NCBI GenBank assembly: GCA_021808055.1
Contig: JAKBCH010000058.1
Span: 1-8,345, forward strand
Source of the DNA: Pseudomonadota bacterium
GTDB taxonomy: Bacteria > Pseudomonadota > Alphaproteobacteria > Acetobacterales > Acetobacteraceae
Direction: 5' to 3'
Length of the DNA: 8,345 bases
In this document: positions 1 through 5,891 of the stretch, piece after piece
Layout of the letters: each line of letters starts with the position of its first letter
How positions within the stretch are numbered: the first letter of the stretch is position 1
Translations under genes and position numbers: made by a program
The notes under the pieces: model-generated
Told to the model about the DNA's origin: nothing
Database searches by the model: none
What the model saw: only the letters and a program-made list of their open reading frames with translations

Positions 1-279
1 CGATAAGGTGTGCCATGCCGGGTGGAACGCCACCTCATCAATGCGGTTTCCGTAGCGGTCGTGTGTATGCAGTTCCGGGATGAAATGGTTAGCCAGCCGC
101 GCCAGAGCCTGAACATGCGCCGAACCCACCCGCACGCCGCAGGCCGCCAGGCGCGGAACGGCCCATTGCGCGCCAAAAACGCGCACCGCGTCCCGCAGCG
201 GCGCATCCGAGCGCCAGGCATCGAAATCCTCCAACGGCGGTGGCTGGTTACTGACCACATGCGTGGCATAGGCTGACAT
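1..279 (-). CDS. aidB: AidB-like acyl-CoA dehydrogenase, N-terminal part (cut by window edge)
   Basis: The reverse strand is open from the ATG at 277-279 to base 1 without a stop, giving the first 93 residues. The protein has THVVSNQPPPLEDF near the start, then RLANHFIPELHTHDRYGNRIDE and FHPAWHTL. This closely matches the N-terminal domain of the E. coli AidB family (NQPxPL, ELGRLAN, PPEL, D-DVRFHPAWH), flavoproteins related to acyl-CoA dehydrogenases and linked to the adaptive response to alkylation. The FAD-binding and catalytic core lies outside the window, so activity cannot be judged. A GAGG lies 8 bases before the ATG, and a good promoter sits just upstream. The gene follows the ferredoxin reductase on the same strand after a 93-base gap, so it is probably a separate transcription unit. 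Family assignment is confident; the symbol means AidB-like, not proven orthology. Confidence 0.88.
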   Translation of the reverse strand, partial: MSAYATHVVSNQPPPLEDFDAWRSDAPLRDAVRVFGAQWAVPRLAACGVRVGSAHVQALARLANHFIPELHTHDRYGNRIDEVAFHPAWHTLS

Positions 280-302
280 ATGAGGCCTCGCGTTTTGCGG
301 GG

Positions 303-331
303 ATCATACTACGGCCGGCCACCGCCGTCAT
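303..331 (-). promoter_or_regulatory. Candidate sigma70 promoter of the AidB-like gene
   Basis: On the minus strand a -35 element ATGACG (326-331) is followed after 17 bases by a -10 element TATGAT (303-308), five of six matches to consensus. Transcription would begin near 296, leaving a leader of about 17 bases that includes the GAGG ribosome site. This is a sequence match only. Confidence 0.5.
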
Positions 332-353
332 GAAAATAGCGCCCCGTTACGCC

Positions 354-367
354 TGCGCGAGCGCGCA
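354..367 (-). terminator. GC hairpin after the ferredoxin reductase gene (weak terminator candidate)
   Basis: The arms TGCGCG and CGCGCA are perfectly complementary around two bases and start 5 bases after the reductase stop codon. No T tract follows on the minus strand, so intrinsic termination is doubtful. It may simply stabilise the 3' end of the ferredoxin/reductase mRNA. Confidence 0.25.
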
Positions 368-372
368 TGGCT

Positions 373-1611
373 TTATGGCTTTATCCAGCTTTTAAGCTCA
401 AACGTTGGGGCCGCGACATCCTCTGGGGTTGGCATGTCTCCTCCCGCGGCCAACAATTTCCGGGCAAGCGCATGGTCAAGCGGCCGGTTCACGGATTCCA
501 CGCCGATCAGCCTGCCAGACCGGAAACAATAAACCGACAAACCAGCCTTGCCGTCTGCATTGGTTTCGCGGACCACTGTCTGGTCATGCGGTTGCGTCAG
601 CCCGGCGATTTGCAGCTTCGATGCGCCCTGGTCGCTCCAGAACCACGGCAGGCTCCCGTAGGATGCGGGATGCCCGGTCAGGCAATCGGCAACACAACGC
701 GCCTGATCCACCGCCCCCTGAACAGACTCCAGCCTTATGGTGCCATTTACCGCATAAGGGTTTGGGTGCAGCGCGCAATCCCCTATGGCCGATATGAAAG
801 GATCGCTCGTCGTGAGATGCTCATTCACGATAATCCCGTTGCCAACCGCAAGACCCGCTTGTGCGGCAAGCTCCGTGTTCGGGATCACCCCAATACCCAC
901 AAGCACAAGATCCGCCGGGAAACGCTGTCCGTCACCGGTTTCAACGGCCTCGACTCTGGATTCACCTACGAGCCTCGCGGCCGTGGCGCTGAATTTGAAC
1001 CGGATACCCTGCGCTTCGTGGGCGGCGCGGAAATAATCGGCCATCTCCTTCGAAAGAACCCGCGCCATCGGCCGGTCTGCTGTTTCAATAACGGTTACCT
1101 CCGCCCCGCGCTCAACCGCCACGCTGGCAAATTCCAGCCCGATGAACCCGGCGCCAATGACCACGACCCGGCCATTTTTATCCAAAAATTCACGCAGTCT
1201 GTCCGCATCGTCCACGCTGCGAAGCTGAGCCACGCCCGCAAGTTCGGCACCTGGCACCGGCAGGGGCCGGTTGCGCGCGCCCGGAGCAAGGATGAGGTGG
1301 TCATAAGCGATGGCTTCGCCGTTATGCAGCAGAACCTGCCTGGCAGTCCGGTCAATTTTTTCGGCCCTATAGCCAGCGCGGCGTTCGATTCTGTTATCTT
1401 GGAAAAACGCCTCGGGCCGGAAGCGCAGCGCCGCGCGGTCAAGCTTGCCCATGAGGTAGGCTTTCGACAAAGGCGGGTGCTGGTATGGCAAAGTCGGCTC
1501 ATCCCCCACCAGGATAACCCTGCCGCCAAACCCCCGCTCACGCAAGGATGCCGCGGCCTGGAAGCCAGCCTGACCGCTTCCGATAATTACGACCACGGAA
1601 TCTCCGGTCAC
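373..1611 (-). CDS. NADH-dependent ferredoxin reductase (FAD, rubredoxin/putidaredoxin reductase type)
   Basis: This 412-residue flavoprotein should pass electrons from NADH through FAD to a [2Fe-2S] ferredoxin in the cytoplasm. An FAD-binding GSGQAG lies at residues 11-16, LPYQHPPLSK at 41-50 is typical of the family, and LILAPGARNRPLPVPG follows at about 106-121. A second dinucleotide fold has GAGFIG at 153-158. The acidic E176 at the end of its second strand favours NADH over NADPH. The late FAD motif FISAIGDCA ends near 280, and a C-terminal dimer/docking domain follows. The length is usual for putidaredoxin, terpredoxin and rhodocoxin reductases. The start is GTG at 1609-1611, with GGAG 9 bases upstream, and it overlaps the ferredoxin stop by four bases (GTGA), implying translational coupling. 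Such pairs feed P450s or Rieske oxygenases, but none is present here. Confidence 0.93.
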   Translation of the reverse strand: MTGDSVVVIIGSGQAGFQAAASLRERGFGGRVILVGDEPTLPYQHPPLSKAYLMGKLDRAALRFRPEAFFQDNRIERRAGYRAEKIDRTARQVLLHNGEAIAYDHLILAPGARNRPLPVPGAELAGVAQLRSVDDADRLREFLDKNGRVVVIGAGFIGLEFASVAVERGAEVTVIETADRPMARVLSKEMADYFRAAHEAQGIRFKFSATAARLVGESRVEAVETGDGQRFPADLVLVGIGVIPNTELAAQAGLAVGNGIIVNEHLTTSDPFISAIGDCALHPNPYAVNGTIRLESVQGAVDQARCVADCLTGHPASYGSLPWFWSDQGASKLQIAGLTQPHDQTVVRETNADGKAGLSVYCFRSGRLIGVESVNRPLDHALARKLLAAGGDMPTPEDVAAPTFELKSWIKP

Positions 1612-1931
1612 AGCTGATACTCCGGCATCTCGACGATCAGGCCATCAAGCTCCGGCTTCATCGCGATCTGGCAACCCAGACGGCTGTTTGGCCGCCGCTC
1701 CGCCGCCACGATTTCCAGCGTCGCGGCCTCATCGTCCGCAATCGGCTCAAGCAGCGAGAGTTGATCCGGGTTGACGTAAACGTGACAGGTGCCACAGATG
1801 GCATTGCCACCGCATTGGCCAACAATGCCGTCAACGCCATGCTCAACAGCACCAGCCATGACGCTCACGCCCACCTCAACCGTAACAGATTTGCGGGAAC
1901 CATTCGAGCTTACATATATTACGCTGGGCAT
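1608..1931 (-). CDS. [2Fe-2S] ferredoxin, adrenodoxin/putidaredoxin type
   Basis: This 107-residue electron carrier has four cluster cysteines at 40, 46, 49 and 87. The spacing CX5CX2CX37C, with CGGNAICGTCHVYV around the first three, is the vertebrate adrenodoxin/bacterial putidaredoxin pattern. The acidic stretch between the third and fourth cysteines (LLEPIADDE) and the LGCQI context of the last one fit the same class. The reading frame stays open upstream to an ATG at 2024, but the start at 1931 is preferred. It has a GGAG 8 bases upstream, the protein then begins at its first beta strand, and the 31 extra residues resemble no ferredoxin domain. The downstream reductase overlaps by four bases and is its evident partner. 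A terminal oxygenase or other acceptor is not visible, so the pathway is unknown. Confidence 0.93.
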   Translation of the reverse strand: MPSVIYVSSNGSRKSVTVEVGVSVMAGAVEHGVDGIVGQCGGNAICGTCHVYVNPDQLSLLEPIADDEAATLEIVAAERRPNSRLGCQIAMKPELDGLIVEMPEYQL

Positions 1932-2103
1932 TTTTAGAACTCCGTGGGAATTTTTGAAAGATTTTCCGGTATGATGCGCTTGGCCATTTTCATTTTTCTT
2001 AAGGTATGCCTCCGCACCTTTCACAAGAAGCGAGACCCAAGGTTAACCGAAGTGAACCGCAAACCCAATACCGAATTTGAGCAGTTTTTGCATCTTGCCG
2101 GTT
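1932..2103. other. Intergenic gap between the CLC gene and the ferredoxin gene
   Basis: These 172 bases are AT-richer than the flanking genes. I see no clear T-tailed hairpin after the CLC stop and no convincing -35/-10 pair for the ferredoxin. TTGTGA on the minus strand near 2021-2026 is a possible -35 without a good -10. A weak dyad, AAGGT and ACCTT separated by 10 bases, lies at 2001-2020. The ferredoxin promoter probably lies here but is not resolved. Confidence 0.4.
1940..1943 (-). promoter_or_regulatory. Shine-Dalgarno that sets the ferredoxin start
   Basis: GGAG on the minus strand lies 8 bases before the ATG at 1929-1931. It supports the 107-residue ferredoxin over the longer in-frame reading from 2024. 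Confidence 0.6.
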
Positions 2104-3930
2104 TTATATCCTGGCATCGAATATCCATTTTTCTTCGTGGCTGCCATTTTTGTCTTGTTGTTTGCGCCTGCGTCTAAAGTGAACCGCACGAATCGTTTCT
2201 GCCTCGAATTCCTTCCAACGCAGCTTGATCAAATCCGCTCTTGATATCATGCCAACGAGCTTTTGCGTTGCAGGATCAACAACCGGAATTCGTGGGGCCC
2301 GGCAGACCATCATCCGTACAGCCACGGCTGATATTGTCTCGTTGGGCGAAGCGGTGGGAGGTGCCGCCTTCGCCAAAACCTCGGTGAGGTACCTCGTGCG
2401 TGGGATTTCCGCGCCGATCCAGTCAAGGATATCAGCGCGCGAAACCAGGCCGACAAGCCGCTGCTCCTCATCAACAACCGGATAACAACGGTGCCGGTGC
2501 GACAGATCGAGAAAGAAATCAATCGTGTCACCTACGCGCATGGCCGCATCCAGCGTTTGAACCGGGGCCGCCATGATTTCGCGTACACGGGTGAGAGAAG
2601 CCCAGTCGACGCTGTATTCGCGGGTGATATGATGCCCGCGCCGCGCCAGTTTTTCGGTCAAAATTGAACGCTTCATGATCAGCACGGTTACCGCATAACT
2701 CGCCATGCAGGCGGTGATGACCGGGAGCAGAACTTCATGATTTCCTGTCAACTCCACCGCGAACAAGGTTGCCGTCAACGGTGCGCGCATGGTGCCGCCC
2801 ATCATCGCCGCCATGCCAAGAACCGGCCAAAATCCGGGTGCTGCGGCAGGCAGCCAGGGGGCCAATACCGCACCTAAACCACCCCCGATGATCAGCAGTG
2901 GCGCAAGTACGCCCCCAGATGTGCCAGACCCCAAAGCCACAGACCAGATAACGGCCTTTACCGCCATAAGCCGCAACGCCGACAGGCCCGCCAGATTGCC
3001 CGCGAGCATCTGCGCGATATCCGGATAGCCAACGCCCAGTGCGCGCGGATCAATGAGCCCGCCAAGACCAACAACCAATCCGCCCAGCACGGGCCACCAC
3101 ATCCAATGCAGTTTCTGCCGCGCAAACCAATCCTCCGTGGCATAAACCATGACGGTGAGCAGCGCCGAGCCAAACCCCGTAACCAAGCCAAGCCCAACCC
3201 AACCGATTCCGTGCATAGGGTTTACGGTTACGCCGCCGGTGAAGGGAAATAACGGCGCAGGTGCCAGCAGGCAGTTGCGCTCCAGCGCCGCGGTAATGCA
3301 GGCAGCGGCGACTGGCAGAAAACTGCGCGGCTTGAGCTCGAACAACAACAATTCAATCGCAAGCAGCATGGCGGCGACAGGAGTGCCGAACACGGCGGTC
3401 ATGCCGGCGCAGGCGCCCGCCACCAGCAGAGTCTTGCGCTCCATGTTTGTAAGCGCGAAGAACTGGGCGAACAGCGAACCGATGGCACCGCCGGTCATGA
3501 TAATCGGTCCTTCAGCGCCGAATGGGCCGCCCGTACCGATGGAAATGGCAGAAGAGATCGGCTTCAGGATAGCAACCTTCAGCCCCATGCGCGAGCCACC
3601 CAGAACAATCGCCTCCAGCGCCTCCGGTATGCCGTGGCCGCGTATCTTCTCACTGCCGTAACGCGCCATCAGACCTACGGCCAAACCTCCCAGGGCAGGC
3701 ACCACAACCGTCCATACCGGCAGATGAGCTGGCGCCGTGCCCATGCCGCCGAGATGGCCTAAATATGCGAGGGATGTAACCAAAGCGATGAGACGGAGAA
3801 GCACCCAGGCCGCAACCACGCCGCCGGTGCCTACCACAATTCCCATTGCGGCAATGGCCAGCACCCTGGGTTCGGTCGTGAAATCTCCGAGCTTTTCTAA
3901 AATACCGTGCCCGCCGCCAGATACCGCCAT
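2104..3930 (-). CDS. CLC-family chloride channel/transporter with C-terminal CBS pair
   Basis: This 608-residue inner-membrane protein has a CLC core (about 20-430) followed by a regulatory CBS pair (roughly 450-505 and 515-575) and a basic tail (HFRRRRKQQDK). Core motifs are RGHGIPEA (97-104), GGPFGAEGPI (134-143) with the gating glutamate E140, TPVAAMLLAIELLLFE (183-198), GSGTSGGVLAPL (334-345) and RAPLTATLFAVELTGN (382-397). Compared by motif with E. coli ClcA, the pore serine is His99, the internal proton glutamate is Leu194 (E193 keeps the preceding glutamate), and the pore tyrosine is Leu424. H+ coupling like that of ClcA is therefore uncertain: it may be a channel or a differently coupled exchanger. 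I recall a bacterial CBS-CLC subfamily with similar motifs. The ATG at 3930 has TGAGGT 10 bases upstream. It follows a MarR-type gene by 65 bases and has its own candidate promoter. CBS domains commonly bind adenine nucleotides. Confidence 0.93.
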   Translation of the reverse strand: MAVSGGGHGILEKLGDFTTEPRVLAIAAMGIVVGTGGVVAAWVLLRLIALVTSLAYLGHLGGMGTAPAHLPVWTVVVPALGGLAVGLMARYGSEKIRGHGIPEALEAIVLGGSRMGLKVAILKPISSAISIGTGGPFGAEGPIIMTGGAIGSLFAQFFALTNMERKTLLVAGACAGMTAVFGTPVAAMLLAIELLLFELKPRSFLPVAAACITAALERNCLLAPAPLFPFTGGVTVNPMHGIGWVGLGLVTGFGSALLTVMVYATEDWFARQKLHWMWWPVLGGLVVGLGGLIDPRALGVGYPDIAQMLAGNLAGLSALRLMAVKAVIWSVALGSGTSGGVLAPLLIIGGGLGAVLAPWLPAAAPGFWPVLGMAAMMGGTMRAPLTATLFAVELTGNHEVLLPVITACMASYAVTVLIMKRSILTEKLARRGHHITREYSVDWASLTRVREIMAAPVQTLDAAMRVGDTIDFFLDLSHRHRCYPVVDEEQRLVGLVSRADILDWIGAEIPRTRYLTEVLAKAAPPTASPNETISAVAVRMMVCRAPRIPVVDPATQKLVGMISRADLIKLRWKEFEAETIRAVHFRRRRKQQDKNGSHEEKWIFDARI

Positions 3931-3962
3931 GCCAAATATTACCTCAATTGCAACCGGGCGAA

Positions 3963-3990
3963 CATATATATCGTATCACGATGTAATCAA
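3963..3990 (-). promoter_or_regulatory. Candidate promoter of the CLC gene
   Basis: On the minus strand, -35 TTGATT (3985-3990) and -10 TATATG (3963-3968) are separated by 16 bases. The -35 lies 5 bases past the MarR stop codon. Transcription would start near 3956, about 26 bases before the CLC ATG, with the ribosome site inside that leader. Both hexamers are moderate matches. Confidence 0.45.
3967..3985. promoter_or_regulatory. Palindrome in the CLC promoter, candidate MarR operator
   Basis: ATCGT (3970-3974) and ACGAT (3978-3982) are perfectly inverted around ATC. Extending outward gives TATATCGT and ACGATGTA, with 7 of 8 bases pairing. The dyad fills the spacer between the candidate -35 and -10, where a bound repressor would block polymerase. 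Size and symmetry suit a MarR dimer, and the MarR gene lies directly upstream. The assignment to that regulator is inference; I find no second copy before the MarR gene. Confidence 0.45.
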
Positions 3991-3995
3991 GCCGA

Positions 3996-4418
3996 CTATT
4001 CAAGCCTGCACAACAGTGCGTCCAGTAGCGGCCGAAGGCGCCTCAACTCCGCTTTATGCGTGACAGAAAGCGCCTGCAGCGCCTTCTCGGCGGCTGACGT
4101 CAGATGTAGCTTCATCATGCGCCGGTCTTTCGCGCCTGGCCTGCGTTCCACAAGGCCTAATATTCCAAGACGGTCCGCCAACTCGCTCGCAGTATGCGGC
4201 TGAATAAGCAGCAGATCCGCCAGCTCTCCAATGGAAAGCACCTTCCCCGGCGCGGCGCGGATTGCAAGCAAGGCCTGATGTTGCTGCGGCGTCAGCCCCG
4301 CGCCTTTTGCCGCATCCTCGCTGAAGTGCATGAAACGCCGCAAGGCGGCACGAATCGCAGCCAAGGTTTGATAGTCCTCATCGGTCAGCTGATCAGAAGG
4401 CGCTTGTTTTTTCGTCAT
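3996..4418 (-). CDS. MarR-family winged-helix transcription regulator
   Basis: This is a 140-residue cytoplasmic DNA-binding protein. A dimerisation helix (about 11-38) leads into LTPQQHQALLAIRAAPGKVLSIGELADLLLIQPHTASELADRLGILGLVERR. The winged helix-turn-helix spans about 42-110: helix GELADLLL, recognition helix around PHTASELADRL, and a wing with RRPGAKDRR (92-100), the usual MarR DNA-contacting loop. Long C-terminal helices complete the dimer interface. The only cysteine is near the end (C137), which gives no support for an OhrR-type peroxide sensor. Its ligand is unknown. The ATG at 4418 has no good Shine-Dalgarno, only GGGG very close to the start, so expression may be low or the start slightly off. 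The CLC gene downstream and the palindrome between them make that gene the most likely target. Confidence 0.88.
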   Translation of the reverse strand: MTKKQAPSDQLTDEDYQTLAAIRAALRRFMHFSEDAAKGAGLTPQQHQALLAIRAAPGKVLSIGELADLLLIQPHTASELADRLGILGLVERRPGAKDRRMMKLHLTSAAEKALQALSVTHKAELRRLRPLLDALLCRLE

Positions 4419-4443
4419 GCCCCATAGTTACAGCCCGCCGAGC

Positions 4444-4477
4444 AAAAAAAGCCATACCGCGCGACGGCATGGCCTTT
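4444..4477 (-). terminator. Intrinsic terminator of hmp
   Basis: Eleven bases after the hmp stop, a stem pairs 4465-4473 with 4451-4459 (nine positions, one of them G-U) around a 5-base loop. It is followed on the minus strand by seven Ts (4444-4450); the preceding AAAA can pair with part of the T run. This should largely separate hmp from the MarR gene downstream. Confidence 0.82.
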
Positions 4478-4484
4478 TGACAAC

Positions 4485-5663
4485 TCAGCCCAGAGCTTCA
4501 GCCGGTCCAAAGAACTCGTACTGATACCTTTCGGCCGGCACGCCTAGCGTTATCAGGAAGCGCTTGATCGCCGCCATGAACGGCTTTGGCCCCAGGAAAT
4601 AAACCTCACAGTTAAGATCGGACGGCAGCAGGCTTTGCAAATGCTCAACGGCAGGGCGGCCAAACGCATGAGCTTGCTCTTGCTCACCATGTTCGTACAC
4701 AACGAAATGCCTGAACTGCGCGTGATGAGACGCCCAATCCTTTAATGTTTTTTCGAAAGCGTGCACGGCCTTATTGCGGGCGTAATGCAGAAAGATAACC
4801 TCCCGTTTGCCCTGGGCCAAAGTGGCCTCGGCCATGGCGAGCGTAGGAGTGATGCCAACACCGCCGCTGATCAATACCAGCGGGTTGGCGCCATCTTTCA
4901 AAACAAACTCGCCGGCGGGCGGAAAAACATCCAGCGTATCGCCCTGGTTGAGTTTGTCGTGCAGAAAGTTGGAGACAAAGCCACCAGGCTCTCGTTTGAC
5001 ACTGATGCGATAAGAGCGGCCATTGGGCGCAGCGGAAAGGGAATAATTGCGCCGCACCTCCTGCCCTTCAATGAAAAGCCTCACTCCCAGATATTGCCCC
5101 GGCGTGAAACCGGCCACGGGCTCGCCATCCACGGGCTCCAGGTGGAACGAGGTAACTTCAAGGCTTTCTGGGACCTTTGCCGCAACGCGGAAAGTGCGCC
5201 CACCGCGCCAGCCGCCGGGTGCGGCGGCGAGCTTGTCGTACATTTTCCCTTCAGCGCCAATCAGCAGATCAGCCAGCTGCTGATAGGCCGCCGCCCAGGC
5301 ATCAATCACCAGATCCGTGGCGATATCCTCCCCCAGCACCTCGCGGATGGCACGCAGCAGGCACGCCCCAACAATGGGGTAATGCTCCGGCAGAACCTGC
5401 AACGCCACGTGCTTGTTGACGATCTGCCCTGCCAGAGAGCCAAGCTCCTGGAGCCGGTCGATATTCTTGGCATACATTAACACGCCATTGGCCAAGGCGC
5501 GCGGTTGCGTGCCGCTGGCCTGGTGCGCCTGGTTAAACAGCGGCCGCACCTGTGGATAATCCGCCAGCATAATCTTGTAGAAATGCGTTGTCAGCGCCTC
5601 TCCGCCAGCTTCCAGGATGGGAACAGTGGATTTGATGATGGCGGTCTGGGCGGCTGTCAGCAT
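4485..5663 (-). CDS. hmp: Flavohemoprotein (nitric oxide dioxygenase)
   Basis: Hmp oxidises nitric oxide to nitrate using O2 and NAD(P)H, the main aerobic NO defence in the cytoplasm. The 392 residues have the family's normal length and order. The N-terminal globin (1-145) has distal Tyr29 (HFYKIML), proximal His85 (NKHVAL), Tyr95 (EHYPIVG) and a glutamate near 138, matching E. coli Hmp almost residue for residue. The FAD-binding domain follows, with RNYSLS at 205-210. The NAD-binding domain has ISGGVGITPT at 265-274 and ends in YEFFGP, the family signature. The ATG at 5663 has AAGGAAG 7 bases upstream and begins with MLTAAQ, typical of the family. The gene stands alone, with its own terminator and two NsrR-like dyads upstream, so NO-responsive derepression is likely. 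All key residues are present. Confidence 0.97.
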   Translation of the reverse strand: MLTAAQTAIIKSTVPILEAGGEALTTHFYKIMLADYPQVRPLFNQAHQASGTQPRALANGVLMYAKNIDRLQELGSLAGQIVNKHVALQVLPEHYPIVGACLLRAIREVLGEDIATDLVIDAWAAAYQQLADLLIGAEGKMYDKLAAAPGGWRGGRTFRVAAKVPESLEVTSFHLEPVDGEPVAGFTPGQYLGVRLFIEGQEVRRNYSLSAAPNGRSYRISVKREPGGFVSNFLHDKLNQGDTLDVFPPAGEFVLKDGANPLVLISGGVGITPTLAMAEATLAQGKREVIFLHYARNKAVHAFEKTLKDWASHHAQFRHFVVYEHGEQEQAHAFGRPAVEHLQSLLPSDLNCEVYFLGPKPFMAAIKRFLITLGVPAERYQYEFFGPAEALG

Positions 5664-5708
5664 AGGCAGGCTTCCTTCAGTACGACACGGGCTCGGTCGT
5701 TTGGTTAA

Positions 5709-5731
5709 AACATGTATCTAGAATGCATGTT
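5709..5731. promoter_or_regulatory. NsrR-like operator 1 upstream of hmp
   Basis: This is a 23-base dyad in 11-1-11 layout. The inner arms AACATGTAT (5709-5717) and ATGCATGTT (5723-5731) pair at 8 of 9 positions. It follows the NsrR pattern AnATGYATnT with its inverted half. It overlaps the candidate hmp -10 region, so binding would block transcription. NsrR is the [Fe-S] NO-sensing Rrf2-family repressor known to control hmp in many proteobacteria. No nsrR gene is in the window. Confidence 0.72.
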
Positions 5732-5755
5732 ATACACAGCCCTTAAAAGATGCAA
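5727..5755 (-). promoter_or_regulatory. Candidate hmp promoter
   Basis: On the minus strand, -35 TTGCAT (5750-5755) is followed either by TAACAT (5727-5732, spacing 17) or by TATAAC (5729-5734, spacing 15). Both hexamers fall within or at the edge of the two NsrR-like dyads. The leader to the ATG would be about 55-60 bases. Confidence 0.45.
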
Positions 5756-5769
5756 GATACATACATCTT
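5747..5769. promoter_or_regulatory. NsrR-like operator 2 upstream of hmp
   Basis: A second 23-base dyad has outer arms AAGATG (5747-5752) and CATCTT (5764-5769), identical to the ends of the E. coli NsrR consensus. The pairing extends one base further on each side (AAAGATG/CATCTTT). The inner part is less symmetric: 8 of 11 positions of the half sites agree. It overlaps the candidate hmp -35 and lies 38 bases, centre to centre, from operator 1. Confidence 0.65.
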
Positions 5770-5891
5770 TAATATTGAGCCCCAGGCATGGCCGTGGCTG
5801 GACATTCCGGCACCGTTCTGCCCATCTGGATTTTTAACGCTGCGATTGGCGAATTGCGGTATGGTCTCAACCGAGGTCTTCAGGGCGGGTT
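5770..5891. other. Leader region of the two-component operon
   Basis: The promoter of the response regulator must lie here or in the adjacent dyads, but no convincing -35/-10 pair was found. TATGGT at 5860-5865 is a possible -10 without a good -35. A loose dyad, GCGATT and AATTGC around GGCG (5842-5857), has 5 of 6 pairing bases and could be a regulator site; support is slight. Confidence 0.3.

Noticed and set aside
10..276. Plus-strand open frame of 88 codons at the left edge
   Set aside because: The opposite strand encodes a clear AidB-type N-terminus over the same bases.
313..320. GGCCGGCC palindrome in the AidB-like promoter spacer
   Set aside because: Such GC palindromes are common in DNA of this composition, and the arms do not extend further.
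367..1617. Long plus-strand open frame of 416 codons opposite the ferredoxin reductase
   Set aside because: It is antisense to a gene with complete FAD and NADH motifs, and its translation shows no recognisable domain.
1932..2024. A 31-residue N-terminal extension of the ferredoxin from an upstream in-frame ATG
   Set aside because: It lacks family resemblance, while the ATG at 1931 has a good GGAG and yields a standard-length ferredoxin.
2050..2188. A 12-base direct repeat, AAGTGAACCGCA, at 2050-2061 and 2177-2188
   Set aside because: The flanks share nothing further and one copy is inside the CLC coding sequence; in a window this size a 12-base repeat is expected by chance.
4761..5480. Plus-strand open frame of 239 codons within hmp
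   Set aside because: It is an antisense shadow of the flavohemoprotein with no domain of its own.
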